Below the pieces are notes generated by a model, which saw only the letters and a program-made list of their open reading frames with translations, searched no databases and had not been told where the DNA came from. From the NCBI GenBank assembly GCA_963082875.1, contig OY720098.1:2666001-2730000 (forward strand): a DNA stretch of 64,000 nucleotides, read 5' to 3'. Positions 23,811 to 36,474 of this stretch are shown here, piece after piece. The stretch is from Corella eumyota. Its lineage: Eukaryota > Chordata > Ascidiacea > Phlebobranchia > Corellidae. Each line of letters starts with the position of its first letter. The stretch's first letter is position 1. A program made the position numbers and the translations under genes.

Positions 23811-24282
23811 TTTATATAAAATACTAATTGGACGATCTGACGTTAAACTTTTCTATAGTATAAAAACGTAGCTGAGTTTATTAAATAGCGTTTGCGGATA
23901 TGGCACAAAGAAATAACATCAACTAAGCTATTTATGTGTTTATGCTTGGCTGGTCTTTTCACCTGGTTTTAGAGCTCCAATTTAAAATTACCTCATTTGT
24001 TTTTATTTTAAGAAAAGAATAGGGGATTTCCCAAATATGGCGTAATTTTTGGTCGCTGAAAAAATGAAGGAACAAAAAATAAAAAAAAAATAAAAAGGCA
24101 ACGAAGATGATTTTAAATCTTAAACAATATAACTCCAAAATTAAGTAAATTATTTATTTATTGATATTTTTTTTTTTGGTTCAAAAATAAAAATAAAAAA
24201 AAGTATAGTTCTAAAATTCTAAAAAATTGAAGGCCGCAATAAATGAATCTAACTTATTAGAAAAATTAGAAATGCAAAAATA
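23811..24282. other. RHBDL2 upstream region
   Basis: AT-rich; no gene seen. Probably contains the RHBDL2 promoter near 23820-23950. A-rich tracts lie at about 24070-24200. Confidence 0.4.
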
Positions 24283-25075
24283 GGTTTAAATCTTGGGCAC
24301 TATGTAAAAGGTGGAGTGCAGAGTAATAAAATGACGTCATAACCCCTCAGTGCCACATTTTTATTGCCCCATTCTTAAATTAAATTTAATTTGCAATCGA
24401 ATAATGCTAACTAGAAGTTAACATGAAGGGGATAAAGGGGTCAACGAGAGCAATATTTAACGAAAATACGTATTATGATTATCAGTTTTTAAGCGGAAAT
24501 AACGTCATAACTCCTGTGTGCCACATTTTTATTGCCCCATGCTTAAATTAAATTTAATCTGCAATCGAATAATGCTAACTAGAAGTTGGCATAAATGAGA
24601 TAAAGGGGTCAACGAGAGCAATATTTGACGAAAATACGTATTTTGATTATCAGTTTTTGAGCGGAAACGACGTCATAACCCCTATGTGCCAATTTTTTTT
24701 GCCTCATTATTAAAGTAAATTTAATTTGCAATCAAGTAATGCTAACTAGAAGTTGGCACAAAGGAGATAAAATGGTCAACGAGAGCAATATTTGACGAAA
24801 ATACGTTGTTCGATTATTAGTTTTTGGGCGGAAATTACGTCATAACCAATGTGTTCCAAATTTTTATTGCCACGTTCCCAAACTAAATTAAATTTACAAT
24901 TAAATGATGCTAACTAAAAGTTGGCACAAAAGAGATAAAAGGGGTCGACGGGGGCATCATATGACGAATTTACGTATTTCGGTTATCAGTTTTTGGGCGG
25001 TAATGACGTCATAACCCCTGTGCCACATTTTTATTGCCACGTTCCCAAAGTAAATTGAATTTGCAATCGTACATT
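24283..25075 (+). repeat. 168-bp tandem array with a terminal motif
   Basis: ACGTCATAAC recurs at 24334, 24502, 24670, 24837 and 25005, that is every 167-168 bp for about 4.4 units. Each unit carries AATGCTAACTAGAAGTT, TTTTTATTGCC and GGGGTCAACGAGAGCAATA. Just before it, at 24297-24320, stands CACTATGTAAAAGGTGGAG. The same motif and units occur in reverse at 36475-36915. Confidence 0.93.
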
Positions 25076-25515
25076 TGTTTCTCATATGTTAAAAAACTTA
25101 TATAGCCTATCATAAGTTTCAGTCGCTTATATTCATGTACACTAAATTAGGCAACCTATTCGTAATTAATTTTTAATTTTATTCCAATTTTTAACTTTTG
25201 ATATTTTAAATATTACGCTAGGTTAAAACGCAAAAATGGATTTAAAATTTTGGATTAAAAGGCCTTAACAGTTTTATAAATTTTACTTAATTTTAATAAA
25301 GTTTTTTAACAGAACTTTATAGTTTGAAAATTAAAAAAAAAATAAACTGTTATTGGGGGAAACACTATTTTTTAAAGTTTTTTTTCTTTTTTGTCACGTT
25401 GTATCGTTATCAGTAAAAGGTGCGAAATCGGCGCCGTTTGAAGTGTTTTTGCGCATTTTACTGATAACGTAAGCAAAATTTTCCATTTTGTTAGTGGTTT
25501 ATTGATTTTTTAAGA

Positions 25516-25747
25516 ATGTTAATAAATAATATTAATCTATATTTACCGGAGCCTTTAAGAAACAAGAAGACAAGCAATATATCAATAAATGCTAATACTT
25601 CAATAAGGTAAGTTAATTTAGTAAAAAATTAATAAATTACCTAAAATAATTTTTTTAAGGCAAATAAAAAGTTATGGCATAGACAAACGTCGATTTAAAA
25701 AATTGTTGTTTTTACAAATTGGATTTTTAAACCAGCAACATACATAA
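25516..25747 (+). CDS. Candidate two-exon short gene, unknown
   Basis: Exon 25516-25607 begins with ATG, and exon 25660-25747 follows a 52-nt intron with GT/AG borders. The joined frame has 59 codons plus stop and a basic second half (DKRRFKKLL). It is preceded by a comparatively GC-rich patch (TCGGCGCCG at about 25428) that looks promoter-like. I do not recognise it; it may be the 5' part of a spliced non-coding transcript, as another relatively GC-rich stretch with acceptor and donor signals lies at 25812-26008. Confidence 0.3.
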
Positions 25748-27338
25748 CAGATATACTTTAATGTTTATATTTTTAAAATTATTATTTATTTAACATTTTG
25801 TTATTTAAAAGATCTTCAAAACATGATTGGATTATCAGGACCTGGACTGAGACGATTGATCTGCATACACTTTCTTTACAACTAACAAATGTGGTAGGGA
25901 CATAGTCTGGAAAATAGGGCGGTTACGACATGATCTGGCATAGTTGTGATTGTGCTTATACAGGTATCAAAATTTTAATCCTACGCTGCCCTACTTGTCA
26001 GACTAGGTAAGGTTTTACTTATTTTTTCATTTTTTTATGTTATTAAGAGTTATAACTTGGCAAAGATGGACAATAAACCGTTTTGAAGTGACTCTAAAAT
26101 TTTTAAAGTGTTTCTAAAAATCCTTTAATCTTGCTAGGTTCTTGACAATGTTTATTGTTAGTATCAGTTTATTATTCTTATTTTTTTTAATAATAATTTT
26201 AATTTTATCAATTAAAGGAATAGGTGGTTATTAACACTCATTAAGGTTAACTTTTTAAATAACTGTGCCCACCTTTGCCTAACAGATTTATAGTAGATGT
26301 GCATGTCATATAAAAACAAGAGGTATTTAAATCTACCAAAATAACAATTTATTTACCCTAGGACAATTTCGTTTTCTAGATATGAAAGGCTTTGTAAATA
26401 TTGATGAAAATACCTATAATTTTTTTTATGTTCTTGTTACCATATGGCATTTACATTCACTATATAACCAGATTAACTTTTTTTATTTGTGCTCTTTGTT
26501 AGTTTAATTAACGGATATCAGTATGTGTTTTCATGTTTTTATGTTTTATGTATAAAGTAACATGTTTGGACCTAATATATGCTATATGGCTTGTGGCACT
26601 TCCTTGCTGACATCTTTTCAGTTAAGTAACGTAGCCATGTGGCATCTTATAATTCTTTGTACCCTGTGCACATTCCAAGAATGTTTTTGCCTGCGAAAAT
26701 GGCTAAGTTATTTTGTGGTCCGCAGGTAGCATACATGCTGCTGCGCGTTCTAAAAATAAACCTCTACATAGAAATGGCAACAGATTGCTTAAACGCTTTT
26801 GGCATGGAATCATAAATTTAAAAAAAAAACATTAAAACCCCAAAAATTGTTTCAAATTAAAATACTGTCATGGGATTGTTTAATTTTGGTAGGATAACAT
26901 AAAAAAAGCGAAAATTTTTCTAAATTTTGAAAAAAACTTAAAAAAAAAAAATTAATCTTTTATTAAAAAAATAAAAAATTATGTCAAAATTATTGATACA
27001 ATGATTGGTAGTTCAACTTATAGCCATGTAATGCAATGTAGTTTTTTAAAACTTAAATTTAATATATTCTAGCCTATGTTAAAACTAAATCAAAAAAAAA
27101 ATTTTTTTGAAAAAACTAAATATGACAAAATTTAAAGAATAATAAGAATTTTTTCTTAAACAACATTTACATACCTAAAAAAATAAGTAGTTGTTAAAAA
27201 AAAAAAAAAAACTGCTTTAATCTTTGTTTATTTATTTGCAAAAAAAATACTAAAAAAGATGTTAAGCCCATAACTAAATTAGTTTTTATTAACAATAATC
27301 AAAATATAAGAAGTTTAAATTTTTTTTTTTTTTAAATG

Positions 27339-27540
27339 TTATAGTGTGGTCATTCGAGGCGAACCCACTAAAATATTAAAACTTTTTTTTTTTTTAAATT
27401 ATTGTAGTGTGGCCGCTCCTTGAGTACTCACTACAATACTAAAATTTTTTTATATATACATTTCATTGAATAATAAATAATTTTTTTAAAAATTCTTTTC
27501 GATATTAAAGTGTGGTCGTTCCTGGAGTACCCACTTTTAT
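27339..27540. repeat. Three related small hairpins
   Basis: Hairpins at about 27339-27374, 27401-27437 and 27503-27540 share the loop pattern GTGTGGNC...AC(C/T)CAC. Stems differ but stay paired: TGTAGTG with CACTACA in the second, TAAAGTG with CACTTTTA in the third. Confidence 0.6.
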
Positions 27541-27829
27541 ATAAAACAATTTTCTACAAAATCATTAACACAAAAAAAAACACATACAAATATTGCAAAA
27601 TATGAAACTGACATCAATCGGCATATCATTTGGACACTGATTTTGAGCTTAATTATTCGATAAAAATGTTGAAACGTTAAAACAAATTTTCCAAGAAGCA
27701 TTACTGTCAAAAAAATTATGATGTTGTAAAATGGACAACAAATCCAAGAACAGTAAAAGAGCTAATCATCATGTTGATACACCAAAAAAGGATAACGTAG
27801 TTATAATTCTACTTATGATTAAAAAAACA

Positions 27830-28800
27830 ATGAAAAAATAAAATATTTTGCTGGTGAATCAAGAAAGAAAAAAATGTGCCTCAAAAAAAACTAAAAACTA
27901 TTTTTACGTAACCAACAAGTAAAATAGTAAAAAATTTTCTAAAAAGAGCAAAACTAAAAAAAACTGTGCAGACGTTATGCAAATTTCACTACAACAAATT
28001 CACGATTAACTAAAAATACTGCTGTGGTACATAAAAAAAAGCATTGAAAAGAAATATAAAAGAACTTAAAAAGCAATACTGAAGAAAAAGTTTTACACAC
28101 GACATACGCAGTATAAAAAAACTTGAACATCGTTTCTTTTTAAGATTTGAGGTTCATTTTTGCTGTTGTTATGCTCTAACAAAATGAAACTTACTCTGGA
28201 AAAACATTGAAAACACTAAAAGCATGTTAAAAACCCTTTTAAAAAAAGTGAAAAAGGGAATTGTTGATAAAAACATGGAAAACCAGAATGCTAATTACTC
28301 GCATGCATTAAAAATTGTGGAAAAAGAAAACTTATTTTGCTGGTGAACCAAAAAAGAAAAAAATGTTCATAAAAAAACTAAAAACTATTTTGATGTAACA
28401 ACAAGTAAAATAGTGATGATCAAACATTTTTTTAAATTTAGAGCAAAACTAAAAAAACTGGGCAGACATTATGCTAATTTTATTTCAACGAATTTACGAA
28501 CAACTAAAAATGTGGTGTTACATCAAATAAAGCCTTAAAAAAAATAAAGAGCTTTAAAAAACAATACTGAGTAAAGAATAATACACACAACATACTGCAA
28601 GATAAAATCCTTGACATCGTTTTTTTTTCAAGATTTGGGATTCATTTTTGCTGTTGTTATGCTCTAACAAAATCAAACTTACTCTGGAAAAACATTGAAA
28701 ACACAAAGCATGTTAAAAACTATTTTGAAAAAAAAGAAAAAAATGATTGCTAATAAAAACATGCCAAACTACAATGCTAATTTAAAGAAAATTGTTGGAG
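27830..28800. repeat. 488-bp tandem duplication inside the foldback
   Basis: CTGGTGAA recurs at 27851 and 28340, and ATGCTCTAAC at 28171 and 28659, an offset of 488-489 bp. The copies are somewhat diverged. A-rich, non-coding. Confidence 0.85.
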
Positions 28801-29999
28801 AAGAAAAATTGAATTAACCAAGCAGCTAGTTATTGAATTGCTTATTTTCAAAGCACAATTAAAAAGTAACCATGCAAAGAAAATTCAAAGCGTGACGACT
28901 TAAAAAAAAACTTTTGTCAAGCTTCACGAAATATTTTGCAAAAAACACACGATTAACAATATGTGATTATGTTAGTTTATTCCTGGCAAACTTAACATAA
29001 CACATGTATACAATACATTTATAACACAAAATTAAACTTCTTTGTTTCTTATTAAAGTGTGTTCATTCTTTGTGATCACAATGTCTTTTTTCTTATTCTT
29101 TCTAAAAACCAAAGCTAATATAAGCTCCATTGAAAAAAGCATGTACAAAATTTTTAAAATTTAAAAGTATGCACATTGTTAAAAAAAATTTAACATGCAT
29201 AAAATGAAATTATTCAAACTTATATTTTGATGTTTATTGTTATGAAATTCCTTAACATCTTTATGGTCAAATTGATACTAAAACTATTAAAATATGTAAA
29301 ATGTTGTAGGCAAAAAAATTCTTTAAAAAAAAAAAAAAAAAAAATCAAAACTAATTTCAAATTTGCATAAGGTCAATTTTTAACTCCAAAACTAAATTTT
29401 ACATTGCTATATACACTACCAAGTTATTCTTATTATCCTACCATAAACAATCCCATGATTGATTAATATGACTCTGTGTCAAAAGATTTTAAACAATCTA
29501 AGCCGTTTCACGGTGTCTATTTTTAGAAATCGTACGCAGAATTATGCTACAGGCGTGTCACAGAATAGCTTACTCATTTTTGCTTGGTAACATTCTGGCA
29601 TGTGTGCATGGTATAAAGATTGTAAATATTGCTATTATGGTTATGATACTTGACTGAAAAGAAGCCAGTTAATGTGCATGCCATCAGGCATAAGGTGTCT
29701 GTTTTATCTAAATGTTGTTATTATATACATGACACATACAAACATAAAAATCTTATGTTGTCATCCTTTTTTTTGAATATATAAATTTAAATTTTATTTT
29801 GTACAACCTTTATTAATTTTAAATAAAATTTGTTTTGTTTAATGAACAATTGTTCGTATGAATAACTGAACTCTTGTACTTCTACTTGCTAATTTTCTTT
29901 CCTGTTTATTTATTTTAACAAGCTGTTGTTATTATTTAGGTTTATATATATAGCTTACATATGAGTTTAAATTACATTTCTGGTAAAATATGCGTTAAG

Positions 30000-32900
30000 T
30001 TTTTTCTTGCCAGCACCAATTTTATTAAAAAAAAGAAGATTTAAAGAAAAAATTTCCGAATCAGAATAAAATATCACTAATAAACATGGTAAGCATTATA
30101 TAATTATATAATTAAAAACTCATTTTATTTTGAAATGTGGAATTTTGTTGAGTAAGTGTTTCTTTTCTACTTAAAACTCAAACTTTCTTTTCTACTTTAA
30201 ACTTAAGTATGGTTTTCAAAGTGGTAAATGATTTTTACTTTTTTAAGTAATATACATATTAAAAATAATGAACAAAAGCTTCAGTATTTAATCATCTAAC
30301 TAATTTCTCAGTTTGGCAAATTTGTTTAGAATCACTGAACGTAAAAAAAGAACAATCAAGATTTCTGCAACCCAAGGAAGTTTCTATTTGTGTGCACTCA
30401 AGTAAAAAAATTTTTATATATATTTTTTGGTGCTTTTATTTATGCTTATTTTTTTTCTTTAATTGACTCGGCAACCTCTTTGATAAAGAAAGCAAATTTT
30501 TCGTGTTCTTGGACATTCTCACTGCCTCTGTGCCTAAAAACATGGAGACAGTTGTTAAACCCACCATCCTGTGTACAAGTTTTAGAAAAATTAAACAACC
30601 GGCTTAGTTAAAATCAACTTAAAAACTTTACTCCTGGTAAGCTTATTTCTGTAACCAAATTGAGTCAAGGTATAAATATATTTTTTTGAATAAAGTCATG
30701 GTGGGCACATTTTATATTACCTTTGTAAATTTTGCAGAATTATTTATCATTAAAGGGTTAGGAATGTTTGTTATAGTACCCCACAATACTAACTAAATTT
30801 TATTATTCTGTTGCAGTGTATAGACCTTTTTACTTTTATTATCACAAAGTCTTTGAAGACAATTGAATTAAACGAATAAGGTAAGCTTATTTCTTGGCTA
30901 AATTAACTCTAAATAACTTTTTTGTTGTTGGAATGAAGTCTTAGAAGCCACATACGTGTAAGAACCTAGTTTGACTCAGTTTCTGTAATATGAAAACTGT
31001 AGAACAATTTGGAATACTAAATAAAATATTTACTATTTAATAACTTAGGTTACTCTTTTTAAAAATCTTCTTACCCTTAAGAAGTAAAGTAACTTCCCAA
31101 CAAAAAAAAGAATTGAATAATAATTTTTCTGTGTGTGCATCAAATGTAGATAACTTTTTTATTACATAAAACTTAGTTTTTAAATCTTAAGCATTCTTAT
31201 TTCATTTTAAAACTTTTATTTATATTTAGATCTTTTACCGTTAGTCTTGAACACATTGTTATTGAACGCGGCCTCTTGTGTCCAAGTTTAAGTACGTTTT
31301 AACAACCAGCTTACTTTTGTATAAGAAACCTGTTAATAAAAATTTAAATGTGGATAGGCGCTTTTTAGTTTAGCGTAACTCTTAGTAAGCACTTAACTAA
31401 TATTTTTAGAAAAGCACTTTTTTTAAATTAACAAAAGTTTTTTTTATTTTAGCACTACTTATTTTACTCAGAAAATGTGATCTAGATAAACATTATCAAA
31501 GACCTACATAAAAATATGGTAATATTTTATATTTAAATCTTTTGTGTTACTTTTAAAGATTATGTAATATTATATTTTTGTCCAAGTATTAAATAAATTT
31601 ACTTAAGTCTAATACTAGCTCAATAGACTAAACTTTTAATTTCAAATTTTTAGTATTGCTTGTTTATACAGTTGTGACCTTTTAAACTTCCAAGATAGTG
31701 AAGTCAGTTGTCCGTAAAATATTCCAATGAAAAAAGCATTAAAAAATTTGTGAGCACCTATGTAAGTACTTTCACCCAGTTATTATAATATAAAATTAAT
31801 ACAACAATTTAGAATATTTAATTTAATAATTTACATACGTTACTATATTAGAAATCTTCCAACCTTTAAAAAAGTGAAGGAACTTTCCTGAAAGATTACC
31901 TAAACCCAATGTGAAAATAAACGAATAAGGTTTTTCCTGTGTGTGCACTAAAAGTAAGTACTTGAATGTTTTGTGACTTTAAATTTAAAGCATTCTAATT
32001 ATATACTTTTTTAACTTATATTTATAGTCTCTAGACATTTTGCCCAAGTGCTGAAAATTGTAATTAAACCCAGCCCCTTGTGTCCAAGTTTAAAATAGAT
32101 TGAACAATTGGCTTGAATAAAATAAAACCAACTTAAAAACTTTTTTTGGGGTAAGCTTAATTTTGTAACTAAATAATAAACACTTTTCTTTGTTGGAATA
32201 CATTTTGATAGGCACATTACTTTTTAATAAGCTTTTTCACCAACCAATTTCGTTAAAAAAGAACTTTTTATAAATTTACCAAACCTTTTTATTATTTTAG
32301 CCTGACAAAAATTGTATTTTATGCAGAAAATGCAATCTAGATAATTGCTTCAAAAAGGTACGGTTAAAAAATGTGCATACACTCATGTAAGTACTTTGGC
32401 TCAGTTTTTGAGTTATAAAAATAATATACCAATTTAAAACATTTGATAAACTGTTTAAAAACTTGCATTACTTTATTATTAGAAACCTTCCAACCTTCAA
32501 AAAGATAACCTAAACTCGATAAAAAAGAATTGAATAATCTTTTTACTGTGTGTATCAAAAGTAAGAAACTTTTTCAATCTAAAAGTTACTTATGTTTTTA
32601 ATTTAAATTTTTATGATAACATATTAAACTTTTATTTTTTTAGTTTGTGAAGTTTAAAGAAGAAAAACTTTTAAAGACAAGAGAAAACAAACAAAAACTT
32701 TATTGGCCTTTGGATATTAATAAATTAAAGAAACAGTTGTCGAAATTGGATCAGTTTCGCATTATCTCAGAAGTCTTTATTCAACCTACACTTAAGGTAT
32801 AAGTGAAACTGAAATATTATCTCCATTTACCAACCTTTATATTTTAATACTGGGTAGACACTAGTCTAACTTTACATCTGGATTGGCCTTTCAACAATTC

Positions 32901-34930
32901 TTGGACTGTCTTGAGACCGTTGCAACCTTCTTTGTGTGTACACCACAGTAAGTCCAATTTTTTTTGAGTCTTTAGATTTTAAAGCATTGTAATTACATTT
33001 TAAACTTTTATTTATAGTCTCCGAGACCAACATTGTTATTCAACCCAGCATCTTGTGTCCAAGATTAAGAAAGATTAAACTATTGGCTTAAAGAAAACCA
33101 ACTTGAAAACCAACTTGAAAACTTTACTCTGGGTAAGCTTATTTCTGTGACTAAATTCGGTCTAGATAAACATGTTTTTGTTTGAATAAGGTCTTAATAG
33201 GAACATTTTGTAATATTTTTATATTAATACCTTAAATTAATTTAAATATGAGTAGGCACCTTTGTTGTTTAACCTTTTTTTGGTAGGCCCTTGTACAAAT
33301 CTATAACTTCTGATAAACACGTTATATAAATTTAACAAACATCATTCATTTTAGCACAACATTTTGGTGATTTACTTCTTATGTAATCTAGAAAAATGTC
33401 ACGCTATCAAAGATATACAAAAAAAAGTATGGTAACAAAATTACTTATTATATAAATTTGTCCCTGTATTATTTTACTGATAGTTTGTTAATTAAAATTT
33501 GCAAGATTATTTATTATTGATAAGTTATGAAAGTTTGTTTCGTAACCCACTATACCAAATCAGGTTGAAGTATTTTACTAGTTTAAAATATCAAACTAAA
33601 ATTTTTATATTAACCTGAATTACTATTTTTTGCTTGTTTTCTTAGTTGCGACTTTTCAACCTCCCTAGAGGGTGAAGTCAGTTATTAATGAAACAATTTT
33701 ATCGAAAAATAAGTATCAAGAAATCTAAGTGCACTTATGTATGTAGTTTTACTCCTTTTTGGTAAAATAGAATTAATATCACAATTTAGAATACTTTATA
33801 AAATATTTATTCAATTCTTATATTATTTTAGTTACTGTATTAGAAGTTCTCTGAAAAAGTGAATTTTTGTTGTTGAACCTAGCTTCTTGGGTCCAAGTTT
33901 AAGTAAGATTAAATAACAAATCTCAACTCAACCTTTTTTTGGGTAAGTTTATTTCTGTGACTTAATTTGTTCTAGATAAACATTTCTTTGTTTAAATAAA
34001 GGTTAGTAGGCACTTTTGTGTAAAAACCTTTTTATAGTAATTGAAATATGGGTAGGAACTTTTTAGAATATTTTTATGTTAGCATCTTCAAACAATTTAA
34101 GTATGGGTAGGCGCTTTTGTTGTTATTTTTAGGTAAGCCTTTGTACAAACCAATAACTTCTGTTTTTATTTTTATTAATTTAACAACATATATATTTTTA
34201 TTTAAGTTCAACGAAATTGGTATTTTACTCAGAAAATGTTATTTAGATAAATCACAAGGAAGATATACCGAGTAGTACGGTAATTTTATTTAAATATTTT
34301 TTTAAATTCCAAAAATAACTTTATTTTTATATTTGTATTGAATAAATTTACTTGTCTTATAGTAATTTACTGGATAAAAGTTTTAAATTTTTATTTTCGC
34401 TTGTTTATATAGTTGTGATCTTTCAACCTGTTAGAACGGTGAAACCAGTTGTTGATTGAATTATGTTGTTTAAATAAATAAAAATCAAAAAATGTGCATC
34501 ACTCATGTAAGTACTTTGGCTCAGTTTTTGAATTATGAAAATAATATACAAATTTAAAACATTTGATAAACTGTTTAAAAACTTGCGTTACTTTATTATT
34601 AGAAACCTTCAAACCTTCAAGAAGAAAACCTAAACCCAATAAAAAAGAGTTGAATAATGTTTTCATTGTTTGCACCACAAGTAAGGAACTTTTTCAATAT
34701 AAAAGTTAGTTATGTTTTAAATTTAAATCTTTTTAATAACATATTAAATATTTATTCATTCAGCTGTAAAGTTAAGGAGAAAAAACTGACAATTCTTGGT
34801 TAACTTTAAGGAAAAAAACATTTGGAAAAATTGGATCAGAAGCAAAAGAAACATGCTGAAAAATTGGATCAGACAAGCATTACCTCAGAAGTCTTTAATA
34901 AACCCACCCGTGAAGTATGGGTAAATTAAA
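30000..34930 (+). repeat. Array of decayed, repeated exon-like cassettes
   Basis: Several cassette types recur about every 0.8-1 kb, each with a T-rich tract plus AG before and GTAAG-like sequence after. Type 1 has TTGTGTCCAAG and then GGGTAAGCTTA (30570, 31270, 32080, 33055, 33890). Type 2 has TTTTACTCAGAAAATG-like words (31460, 32315, 33370, 34220). Type 3 is AGTTGTGACCTTT-like (31671, 33645, 34412). Type 4 has TGTGTGCA...AAGTAAG (31130, 31935, 32545, 34665). Most copies contain stops. This looks like a tandemly duplicated multi-exon gene that has decayed, or a spliced non-coding locus. Two copies remain open, at 32301-32390 and 32644-32796. Confidence 0.6.
32301..32796 (+). pseudogene. Best-preserved cassette pair, cysteine-rich then Lys/Leu-rich
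   Basis: The exon-like piece 32301-32390 reads DKNCILCRKCNLDNCFKK, with spacing C-x2-C-x4-C as in the last part of a nuclear-receptor second zinc finger. The piece 32644-32796 is open for 51 codons, Lys/Leu-rich, bounded by AG and GTATAAG. The sister copy at 34763-34915 is interrupted. No first zinc finger or ligand-binding domain is visible, so the receptor link is only a hint. Confidence 0.25.
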
Positions 34931-35149
34931 ATATCGTTATTAATCACCAAACCTACGATATTTACTGCTGATTAACTACGAAAATCAATACTTTTATTAT
35001 TTTTTTTCATTCTTTTTTTTGTTTTGTGTTTTTTTGTTGTTTCAGTGTTATGTTGATTTTTTGTTATGCTTGTTTAGGTGCGGTACTTTAATTTTTTAGC
35101 TGGGCTCTAAGGTAGAAAGAAACTTGTAAACTGTTAGTCTTACGCACCT

Positions 35150-36460
35150 TGTAAGTATCTTTTAGGATAGGCACTTTTACTTAGTTTTCAGGGTAGGCAC
35201 TTGGTTTTTAACTTTGACATAAGCCTTTTTACTTATAAGTTTTGGGGTAGGGACTTGTGCCACACCTTTACCTATAACTTTGAAGTAGGCACTCATAACT
35301 ATAAGGTAAGCACTTGTCTATAACTTTGACCAGGATCTTTTACTTATTAATTTGGGGTAAGCACTTTTACTTATAACTTAAGGGTAGGCACTTGTCATTA
35401 TAACCTTGATTTAGGCTCTTTTACTTATTAATTTAAAGTAGGCCATTTTACTTGAAAATTTCATAGGCATTTGTGCTTATACCTAAATTTAGGCACCTTT
35501 ACCTGTAACTTTGAGGAAGGCACTTTTAACTATAACTCAGAGGTAGGCACTTGTACCTATAATTTTGAAGTTGGGGCTTTTAACTATAAATCGTAGGCAG
35601 GTCATATATACCTATAACTTTAAGGAAGGCACCTTTACCTAGAAGGTAGACACTTTTATCTATAACTTTGAGCTGAGCACTTTTACCAATAACTCAGAAT
35701 TAGGCACTTTTAGTTATAACTTTGAGATAGGCACTTGTAAATATAACTTAAGGGAGGCACTTCAGCCTAAAACTTTAAAACAGGTATTTTATCTATAACT
35801 TGGAGGCAGGTACTTTAACCTTAAAGTAGGCACTTGTATCTAATACTTTAAAGTAGGCACTTTTACCAATAACTCAGAAGTAGTCACCTTTATCTAAATT
35901 TTGAAAAAGGCACTTTTATCTAAAACTCAGAGGTAGGCACTTTAACCTTAAAGTTGGCACTTGTATCTATGACTCTGAGGTAGGCACTCTTACCTATAAC
36001 TTTGAGGTAGGCACTTTTATCTATAACTATTTCTTCAACTTAGAGGTAGAAACTTATACCTTAAAGTAAGCACTTGTATCTATAACTTTATGGTATGCAC
36101 TTTTACCTATAACTCGGAGGTAGGCACTTTTACCTTTAACTAGAAGATAGGCACTTTTACCTATAACACAAAAGGAGGCACGTGTAAGTTTAACTTAGAG
36201 ATAGACAGTTTTACCTATACTTTAGATGGAGGCACTTTTACCTATAACTCAGAAGTAGGCACTTTTACCGAAAACTCAAAGGTACCAATTCCTCACTTTT
36301 ACCATTACCTCAGAAAGTAAGCACTTTTTACTATTCTATAGAGGTAGGCACTTTTACCAATATCTTAGAAGATGGGCACTTTCACCAATACCTCAGAGGT
36401 AGGCACTTTTACCTATTTTTTAGAGGTAAGCACTTTTACCAATAACTCAGATGTAAGCAA
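35150..36460 (+). repeat. Minisatellite, ~27-bp unit, dozens of degenerate copies
   Basis: The unit is close to GTAGGCACTTTTACCTATAACT plus TTGAG or CAGAG. Copies vary in length and base, and no long open frame survives. The word TAGGCACTTTT also occurs singly in the preceding cassette array (for example 33250, 34010), so the array probably grew from it. Confidence 0.95.
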
Positions 36461-36474
36461 TCGACGTAACCCAT

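Larger units (their letters stand above)
26520..29770. mobile_element. 3.2-kb imperfect foldback element
   Basis: The left arm 26520-27060 and the right arm 29370-29770 are diverged inverted copies. Matching words in order include CTTTTCAGT, TGCACA, TCTAAAAATA, TCATGGGATTGTTTA and GTAGGATAA. The interior has a 488-bp tandem duplication and small hairpins, but no open frame worth naming. Class is unknown; a non-autonomous long-TIR DNA element is the simplest reading. Borders are approximate. Confidence 0.65.

Noticed and set aside
25516-26010. Start of a protein gene leading into the cassette array
   Set aside because: A two-exon short frame is possible and listed at low confidence, but I could not connect it in phase to any later cassette.
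35150-36460. Coding repeat of nine residues per unit
   Set aside because: 27 bp is nine codons, but units vary in length and stops occur, so no frame persists.
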